Shown one piece after another: positions 55,806 to 61,254 of a DNA stretch of 61,254 nucleotides; the stretch's first letter is position 1; each line of letters begins with the position of its first letter. The notes beneath the pieces are model-generated. The model was not told the origin of the DNA. It was given only the letters and a program-made list of their open reading frames with translations, and ran no database searches. The position numbers and the translations under genes are program-made. The stretch comes from Lachnospiraceae bacterium (GTDB lineage: Bacteria > Bacillota > Clostridia > Lachnospirales > Lachnospiraceae): assembly GCA_910575475.1 (NCBI GenBank), contig CAJTGD010000034.1, positions 1 to 61,254 of the forward strand, written 5' to 3'.

Positions 55806-56708
55806 TTATCTTAGTTTATTGTCAGCCTGTTTCTTGTTTGAAAATCCGTAATGATAGCAGATTGCATCAGTCGGGCAGGCTTTCATACATTCTCCGCAGC
55901 GAATACACTCCGGATGGTTCGGTGTGTCTACTACATTGACATCCATTTTGCAAACACGGCTACACTTCTGGCAGCCAACACATTTCTCGTGATCCACCTG
56001 AATCTTAAGAAAAGATACTCTGTTAAACAGAGAATAGATGGCACCGAGTGGGCAGATCCATTTACAGAATGGACGGTAAAGCAAGATGCTTAAGATGATA
56101 AAAAGCACAAGGATTGTGAACTTAAATGTAAACAGATGTCCGAGTGCAGAACGGATTCCTGAGTTGGCAAGTGACAGAGGAATTGCGCCTTCAAGTACGC
56201 CCTGTGGGCAAATGTATTTACAGAAGAAAGGATCTCCCATACCAAGTGAATTGGTTACAAATGCCGGAAGCAGTATAACAAAGACGACCAGAATCACGTA
56301 TTTCAGATACCGTATGGGTTTCAACTTTGCGGTGGAAAATTTCTTACCCGGAATCTTATGCAGCAAATCCTGAAACCATCCAAACGGACAAAGGAAACCG
56401 CAGATAAATCGTCCTAACAGAACTCCTAACAGGATGAAAAATCCGGTGATGTAGTAGGTGAACTTGAATTTTGAGGAACCAACTACAGCCTGGAAAGCTC
56501 CAATCGGACAGGCACCTGTGGCGGCCGGACAAGAGTAGCAGTTCAGTCCGGGTACACACATTGTCTTTACATTTCCCTGATAAATTTTTCCTTTCCATAG
56601 ATTCGGAATGTGAATGTTTGTAAGCAGTGTTGCAGCGGCCTGAATCCATCCGCGGAAACGGACGAAAATGTTTTTGTTTGATTTTATTTTCTTATCCAAT
56701 TCCGACAC
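55806..56708 (-). CDS. Membrane polyferredoxin (NapH/MauN/CcoG-like 4Fe-4S protein)
   Basis: 300 residues from GTG56708. Several membrane helices carry two CxxxCP pairs (FICGFLCPFGW, FCKWICPLGA). A C-terminal double 4Fe-4S ferredoxin follows (CVGCQKCSRVC, CIRCGECMKACP). It passes electrons across or along the membrane, here probably to the TlpA-like lipoprotein 37 bp downstream. It overlaps the CXXC peptide gene by 17 bp. Confidence 0.9.
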   Translation of the reverse strand: MSELDKKIKSNKNIFVRFRGWIQAAATLLTNIHIPNLWKGKIYQGNVKTMCVPGLNCYSCPAATGACPIGAFQAVVGSSKFKFTYYITGFFILLGVLLGRFICGFLCPFGWFQDLLHKIPGKKFSTAKLKPIRYLKYVILVVFVILLPAFVTNSLGMGDPFFCKYICPQGVLEGAIPLSLANSGIRSALGHLFTFKFTILVLFIILSILLYRPFCKWICPLGAIYSLFNRVSFLKIQVDHEKCVGCQKCSRVCKMDVNVVDTPNHPECIRCGECMKACPTDAICYHYGFSNKKQADNKLR

Positions 56709-56832
56709 ACTCCATACATAATTTTATTGCTTTGCTGAGTACTACAGCGGCTTCGCCGCGGAAAATTCCGCCAAAGAAAAGAACCAGACCGGCTGTAAGT
56801 AAAAGAATCTGTGATGCTTTTTCAGATTTCAT
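56692..56832 (-). CDS. CD1871A-family CXXC membrane peptide
   Basis: 46 residues: one membrane helix (ILLLTAGLVLFFGGIF), RGEAAVVLSKAI, and a C-terminal CMEC (CXXC) motif before VGIG. AAAGGAG precedes ATG56832. This matches the small CD1871A family, always near polyferredoxin/TlpA genes in Clostridia. It may relay thiol electrons between the two partners. Confidence 0.85.
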   Translation of the reverse strand: MKSEKASQILLLTAGLVLFFGGIFRGEAAVVLSKAIKLCMECVGIG

Positions 56833-56865
56833 AAAATACTCCTTTCAATGTTCAAAGTCAGTTTA

Positions 56866-56894
56866 TTGACTTTTCGATGTTGGCATTATACAAT
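56866..56894 (+). promoter_or_regulatory. Promoter of the OmpR/HK genes
   Basis: TTGACT (56866-56871), 17 bases, TACAAT (56889-56894). The start site would be near 56901, giving a leader of only about 20 bases before ATG56922. Confidence 0.6.
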
Positions 56895-56921
56895 AGGAGG
56901 TGTAAAATTTCTGTTAAGAAG

Positions 56922-57617
56922 ATGGAGAAAAATAAAGTGAAATTATTAGTCGTTGAAGATGAGAAGAAATTATGTGACATGATCGCGAAAAGTCTGCACC
57001 AGACCGGCTATGAGGTGGATGTGTGCAATGACGGAGAAGAAGCATTGGATATGATTTATGCTGAAATGTATGATCTGATCGTGCTTGATCTTAATCTTCC
57101 TGGGGTGGATGGGATGGAGATTCTTCGGGAACTTCGTAAAGAAGATGAAGAGACAAAGGTATTGATCTTGTCTGCGAGAAGTCAGATTGCAGATAAAGTT
57201 GAAGGGTTGGATGTAGGTGCGAATGATTATATGGAAAAACCATTTCATTTGCAGGAACTCGAGGCACGCGTGAGAAGTCTGACGAGACGAAAATTCATAC
57301 AGAAAAATGTCTGCCTAGAATGCAACGGCATTCGGTTTGATATAAGAGAACGAGTGGCGTATGCAGAAGAGAATCCGGTTGCGTTGACGAGAAAAGAAAA
57401 TGGGATTCTAGAGTATCTTCTTCTGAATCAGGGCCGGCCGGTCAGCCAGGAAGAGTTGATTGAGCATGTTTGGGATTCTTCTGTGGATAGTTTTAGCGGC
57501 TCTATTCGTGTGCATATGTCTTCCCTGAGGAGAAAACTCAAGGCGGGACTTGGCTATGATCCGATCGTAAATAGGATTGGCGAGGGTTATAAGATAGGAG
57601 GAGATGGCAAAGCATGA
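56922..57617 (+). CDS. OmpR-family response regulator
   Basis: About 231 residues from ATG56922 (the frame is open from 56877). Receiver with Asp56 (IVLDLNLPG) and Lys in ILSARSQ-like context, then a winged helix ending in NRIGEGYKIG. The ribosome site for 56922 is weak (AAGAAG), while GGAGG at 56896-56900 is 21 bases upstream, so the start is not certain. It is divergent from the redox operon, which it likely controls. Confidence 0.9.
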   Translation: MEKNKVKLLVVEDEKKLCDMIAKSLHQTGYEVDVCNDGEEALDMIYAEMYDLIVLDLNLPGVDGMEILRELRKEDEETKVLILSARSQIADKVEGLDVGANDYMEKPFHLQELEARVRSLTRRKFIQKNVCLECNGIRFDIRERVAYAEENPVALTRKENGILEYLLLNQGRPVSQEELIEHVWDSSVDSFSGSIRVHMSSLRRKLKAGLGYDPIVNRIGEGYKIGGDGKA

Positions 57618-58813
57618 GAAAATTATCACTCCAGTGGAGACTGACAATCCTTACTACAGTGTTGATCACAGTATTGTGCGGATGCCTTACATTTTTCTTA
57701 TATAAGAATGGAGTCTATTATATCGATACACTTCAGGAAACAGTTACAGATCAGGGAAAAACACCGGAAGCACTATACATTGAGATTCCGGATAATGAGT
57801 GGGACAATTTTGCATCACAATTTGCTACGGAGGTGTATAATTCGAAATCCGATTATAGAAACAGAAGTCTACTGATCACAGGTGTTGTAGCGTTACTTGG
57901 TGGAGCGGTGACATATTTTATTAGTGGTCGTGCATTAAAACCGCTCAGAGAGTTTTCTGAGACAGTTGAAAAAGTACAGGCACAGAACCTGGCGGATTAT
58001 ACGATCGAAGAGAATAAGATTGCAGAGTTGGACATACTTCGTACGTCTTATAATAAGATGCTTTTGCGACTGTCGGAATCGTTCGAGACACAGCGCCAGT
58101 TTACCGGGAATGCAGCGCATGAGCTGCGGACTCCTTTGGCATTAATTCAAGCACAACTGGACCTCTATCATGCGTCAGAAAATCTGGAGAATGGGGAAGC
58201 GGCGCAAGAGACGATCCAGATGGTGACAGAGCAGAACGAGCGTCTCAGCAAGTTGGTCAGAACACTTCTGGATATGAGTGAGTTACAGACAGTAGCGCGC
58301 AATGACAAGATCGAACTTTGCGGACTAATCGAGGAAGTGCTGGCAGATCTGGAACCGTTGGCACAGGAAAAAGGTGTTGCACTGATACAGAAATCGCAGA
58401 GTACAGTAGATGAGAAAGAAGAGAATGCAGGCGAGGGTCTGATGCTGACAGGAAGTGATATACTGATCTATCGGATGCTTTATAACCTTGTTGAAAATGC
58501 GATTAAATACAACCATGCAGATGGAAAAGTTACGGTATCGGCAGAACGAAAGAGGAAAGAAGTTGTTCTGACGATTGCAGATACAGGAAATGGAATCGAT
58601 GAGACATTCCGAGAGCAGATCTTTGAACCATTCTTCCGGGTGGATAAGTCAAGAAGCCGAAAAATTGGCGGTGTAGGTCTTGGACTTGCAATGGTACGCG
58701 AGATCGTGCGGGCGCATGACGGGAAGATTGAGGTTCATGGAAATGAGCAGGGCGGAACGACATTTGAAGTGAAAATGAGTATAGAAAGACTAACTATTAA
58801 AAGTCAAATCTAA
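57614..58813 (+). CDS. Sensor histidine kinase
   Basis: 399 residues. It overlaps the regulator by ATGA. Two membrane helices (about 8-28 and 88-108) flank a 60-residue outside domain; then HAMP (KPLREFSETVEKVQ), H-box (NAAHELRTPLALI), N-box (NLVENAIKYN) and G-boxes (DTGNGID, GVGLGLAMV). It is complete and pairs with the regulator upstream. The signal may be envelope redox state, judging only from the divergent neighbours. Confidence 0.92.
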   Translation: MRKLSLQWRLTILTTVLITVLCGCLTFFLYKNGVYYIDTLQETVTDQGKTPEALYIEIPDNEWDNFASQFATEVYNSKSDYRNRSLLITGVVALLGGAVTYFISGRALKPLREFSETVEKVQAQNLADYTIEENKIAELDILRTSYNKMLLRLSESFETQRQFTGNAAHELRTPLALIQAQLDLYHASENLENGEAAQETIQMVTEQNERLSKLVRTLLDMSELQTVARNDKIELCGLIEEVLADLEPLAQEKGVALIQKSQSTVDEKEENAGEGLMLTGSDILIYRMLYNLVENAIKYNHADGKVTVSAERKRKEVVLTIADTGNGIDETFREQIFEPFFRVDKSRSRKIGGVGLGLAMVREIVRAHDGKIEVHGNEQGGTTFEVKMSIERLTIKSQI

Positions 58814-58933
58814 AATGAAAGCTTTTTGAATGAATTGCAGAAACGCATTTCAGATATATTTGAACCTTGAAAACTGTATGACAACAAGAGCATCTTTATA
58901 GGTGCTCTAAAAGGAGATATTTACAGAAAAAAA

Positions 58934-59594
58934 TTAAGCAGTTGGCAGATATGCTTTTCCTGATTTCTCCATTGCAAAAATCAATCGCACAAGCTTCTTA
59001 GCGGCATGGGATATGGCAACATTATAATGCTTGCCTTCCGAGCGTTTCTTTTCAAGATATGCACCAAAAGATTTATCCCAGTGACAGACATATTTTGTGG
59101 CATTGTAAAGGGCATACCGGAGGTATCTGGAACCTCTCTCCATATGGGAATAACAGTTGTCTAACTGTCCGGATTGATAAGTGGAGGGAGACATTCCTGC
59201 ATATGCGAATATCTTATCTGCGGAATCAAAACGAGAGAAATCCCCAATCTCAGCGATGATCATTGCGCCCATCCGGTAACTGATACCGGGAATGGTAAAG
59301 ATTGGCGATTGGATTTCTTTATCCATGATTCGTTTGATGGCTGCTTCAATCTCGTCAATCTCAATCGCTAATTCCCGAATAAGTTTTATGGTGTGCTTTA
59401 GTTCCAAAGACTTGGCAGGCATATGAGAACCGATAGAACTTCTTGCAGCGTCACGAAACATGACAGCAGTATCTTTTCCATATCTGCCTTTCGAACTATC
59501 AAAGAGTAGGTTGGAAAGCCTTGTGAGATGTGCATTTGCAACAGCATCTGCACTTGGAAATTCACAAAGCAAAGCATAGACGGATGCCATATGA
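58934..59594 (-). pseudogene. IS110-family transposase, N-terminal half missing
   Basis: The C-terminal Tnp_20 part is clear (TIPGISYRMGAMIIAEIGDFSRF, AYAGMSPSTYQSG with the catalytic Ser, RYLRYALYNATK). The N-terminal DEDD RuvC-like domain is absent. Upstream of about 59595 the frame continues as antisense of a plus-strand TauE fragment, so the true match stops there. Inactive remnant; its end abuts a repeat-like AGAGCA/TGCTCT hairpin near 58887-58908. Confidence 0.8.
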
Positions 59595-59837
59595 AGCGTA
59601 GGAACAAGTGTATTTATTATGGCTTTCACGGCCTTCACAGGCGCTGTCAGCCATTTTGCCATTGGCGGGATGCCGGATATGAGATGTCTGGTTTTTTGTG
59701 TCGCATCCACCCTGCTATGGGCCAGGATTGCCGCCAAATTTGCAAACAAAGCAAGCGCCGCAGCTTTAAACCGTGCAACTGGCATCGTGCTTGCCATCCT
59801 TGGACTATCTATCCTTACAGTGAATTACATAAAATAG
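59595..59837 (+). pseudogene. TauE/SafE-type anion exporter, C-terminal fragment
   Basis: Reads VGTSVFIMAFTAFTGAVSHF..., two membrane segments and AKFANKASAAALNRATG, ending at TAA. This is the typical last quarter of TauE/SafE sulfite/sulfonate exporters. A TGA lies directly upstream and IS110 sequence begins there, so the rest was lost with the insertion. Confidence 0.75.
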
Positions 59838-59914
59838 AGCATATTTAAAGACAGACACATATGATATGATCAATGCCGTCTTAACAGTCATACCCGCATA
59901 GATAGGAGGATTCC

Positions 59915-60076
59915 ATGATAAATATATTTTTTAGTATTATCTGGATCTTGGTTTTAATACTCTTTCCTTTTCTATATATCAAAATGGGTTCTGATGATAT
60001 GCACAGCATAATCACTCTCCATATCATCCTGACACTATATTTTATTATTTTGCTGCATACAAAGAAAAGGAAATGA
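59915..60076 (+). CDS. Small membrane protein, 53 residues
   Basis: MINIFFSIIWILVLILFPFLYI is a first helix, then a short loop (MGSDDMHS), a second helix (LHIILTLYFIILLH) and KKRK. A good AGGAGG site is 7 bases before ATG59915. It is 15 bp upstream of the larger membrane protein gene, probably in the same message. Function unknown. Confidence 0.65.
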   Translation: MINIFFSIIWILVLILFPFLYIKMGSDDMHSIITLHIILTLYFIILLHTKKRK

Positions 60077-60091
60077 AAATAGAGAATATAT

Positions 60092-60910
60092 ATGAAAAGA
60101 AAAATACGAAAATTCTATCAGGCTGTCATTGCAGAGCTGACAGAACATAAAAATACATTTTTCGTTTATTTGGGACTGCGCTTACTTGTTCTTGGAATCT
60201 TAATTCTCCAAATATTCCACCAGAATTATGAAAATGCATTCTTATGTATTTTAACTCTTATCTTAATGATAACACCAAGTGTAATTCAAGCGACTTTAAA
60301 AGTGGAATTTCCGTCTCCACTGGAAATCATTGTCCTCATTTTTATTTTTTCGGCCGAAATATTAGGTGAAATCCGTTCTTTTTATATGCGTTTCCTATAT
60401 TGGGATACAGTTTTGCACACACTAAATGGATTTTTATGTGCAGCAATAGGATTTTCGCTTGTAGATATTATGAACCGACAGAGGAAAATGAAATTTGACC
60501 TATCCCCCTTATTCATGGCTATTACAGCATTTTGTTTTTCTATGACAATCGGTGTATTATGGGAATTTTTTGAGTTTGGAATGGATTTTTTATGGAATCT
60601 GGATATGCAGAAAGATACTGTTATCCATTCTATACATTCAACACTTCTGAATACCGGAGGTCAAAACCAATCTATCCATATTACAAATATTCAGGAAGTA
60701 GTGATTGACGGAAAAGAACTAGGCATAGAAGGTTACTTGGATATTGGTTTGATAGATACCATGAGTGATCTGATTGTAAACTTTATAGGAGCTATTATAT
60801 TCTCCACAATGGGATATTTTTATGTCAAACACAGGAATTCTAAAAGTTTAGTAAAAGGATTCGTGCCTGAGCCTTGGTCAAAAGAAAAGCATTCTGACAT
60901 AGAAGATTAG
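60092..60910 (+). CDS. DUF2238-like membrane protein
   Basis: 272 residues with about six to seven membrane helices and the motifs WDTVLHTLNGFLCA and GVLWEFFEFGMD, resembling the DUF2238/YjdF family. The region between the last two helices is soluble and carries NIQEVVIDGKELG. Complete. Function unknown. Confidence 0.72.
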   Translation: MKRKIRKFYQAVIAELTEHKNTFFVYLGLRLLVLGILILQIFHQNYENAFLCILTLILMITPSVIQATLKVEFPSPLEIIVLIFIFSAEILGEIRSFYMRFLYWDTVLHTLNGFLCAAIGFSLVDIMNRQRKMKFDLSPLFMAITAFCFSMTIGVLWEFFEFGMDFLWNLDMQKDTVIHSIHSTLLNTGGQNQSIHITNIQEVVIDGKELGIEGYLDIGLIDTMSDLIVNFIGAIIFSTMGYFYVKHRNSKSLVKGFVPEPWSKEKHSDIED

Positions 60911-61254
60911 CATTATAAAATTTTGCTGAGAACAACACATTCCAACAATCGTAATAATAGATTTACTAAGAATACTAACAAAAATACTATGTATGGCTTT
61001 TTTAATCAAACTGCATTATTAAGTAACATTATCCGAAGAGTTCTTTAGAAACTGCCGATAGACTGTGCTTTTCATGATGTTTCTTTGATAATAAAACTTC
61101 TCGGATAATGCTTTTTATTTCAGTTCTGACATAAAAAGTTATACCGAAAAGTATCTTATCCCGATATTTGAAAAATCCCCTTAATATATAAGCCGAGTAG
61201 AAACAAAATTCGGGATAATATTTTCCTATATAAGTGGAGAGGATGCGCAGAAAA
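60911..61254. other. Gene-free right edge with repeated TTATCC(C)GA motifs
   Basis: No gene is supported. TTATCCCGA (61156-61164) and TCGGGATAA (61210-61218) form a 9-bp inverted pair. A related pair (ATTATCCGA near 61028 and TCGGATAAT near 61101) lies upstream. They may be operators for a gene beyond the window edge, or transposon-end debris. Confidence 0.4.

Overview
The window looks like a mosaic, AT-rich chromosomal segment from a gut-type anaerobic Firmicute, most likely a Lachnospiraceae/Clostridia member. The basis is gene content: integrative conjugative element (ICE) genes typical of that group (MobC, transposon-transfer assisting protein, DUF6462, sigma/HTH regulators, tyrosine integrase), a GH78/GH3/GPH glycoside locus, a CD1871A-type CXXC peptide, and Gram-positive signals (strong GGAGG ribosome sites, -10/-35 promoters, U-tract terminators). 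No rRNA, tRNA or CRISPR array was seen.

Layout. 1-7.2 kb is a defence-like island on the minus strand. It holds an AAA ATPase next to a frameshifted DUF4276-like gene, and a tight four-gene operon from its own promoter: an adenine-specific DNA methyltransferase with a built-in specificity domain, an unrecognised protein, a BREX-type P-loop ATPase, and a PD-(D/E)XK nuclease-like protein. This operon is the best candidate for an undescribed system. 7.3-17.6 kb is a minus-strand catabolic cluster: two type III CoA-transferases, a YjiH-type transporter, a PucR/CdaR-type regulator, an enolase-superfamily enzyme, an MFS carrier, a thiolase, an HMG-CoA-synthase-like/OB-fold protein and an alpha/beta hydrolase. 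At least four of these genes carry internal deletions or frameshifts, so the pathway is probably dead or the assembly is faulty here.

17.8-31.3 kb is mobile-element debris. It contains a 198-bp nested palindromic element, an oriT-like region with an orphan MobC, an IS200/IS605 copy inserted in the end of a lantibiotic-type ABC permease gene, the rest of that ABC/two-component immunity cluster, a DUF6431/DDE transposon cut by a trio of tyrosine recombinases, and a C-terminally truncated large serine recombinase. 31.3-39.9 kb is a plant-glycoside locus: GH3 glycosidase, broken esterase, GH78 alpha-L-rhamnosidase, GPH transporter and a divergent AraC regulator. 39.9-47.4 kb holds ICE remnants around a BceAB-like peptide exporter with its NarL-type two-component system, followed by a parA stub and a frameshifted zinc-ribbon protein.

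47.6-54.7 kb is an ICE regulatory/integration end (integrase, excisionase-like proteins, sigma factor, XRE repressor) next to a MetRS C-terminal fragment, then a receiver-less winged-helix protein and a decayed heptad-repeat protein. 54.8-58.8 kb looks intact and chromosomal: a TlpA-like lipoprotein, a polyferredoxin and a CD1871A peptide, divergent from an OmpR/HK pair. The right edge has an IS110/TauE chimera, a small membrane protein and a DUF2238-like membrane protein.
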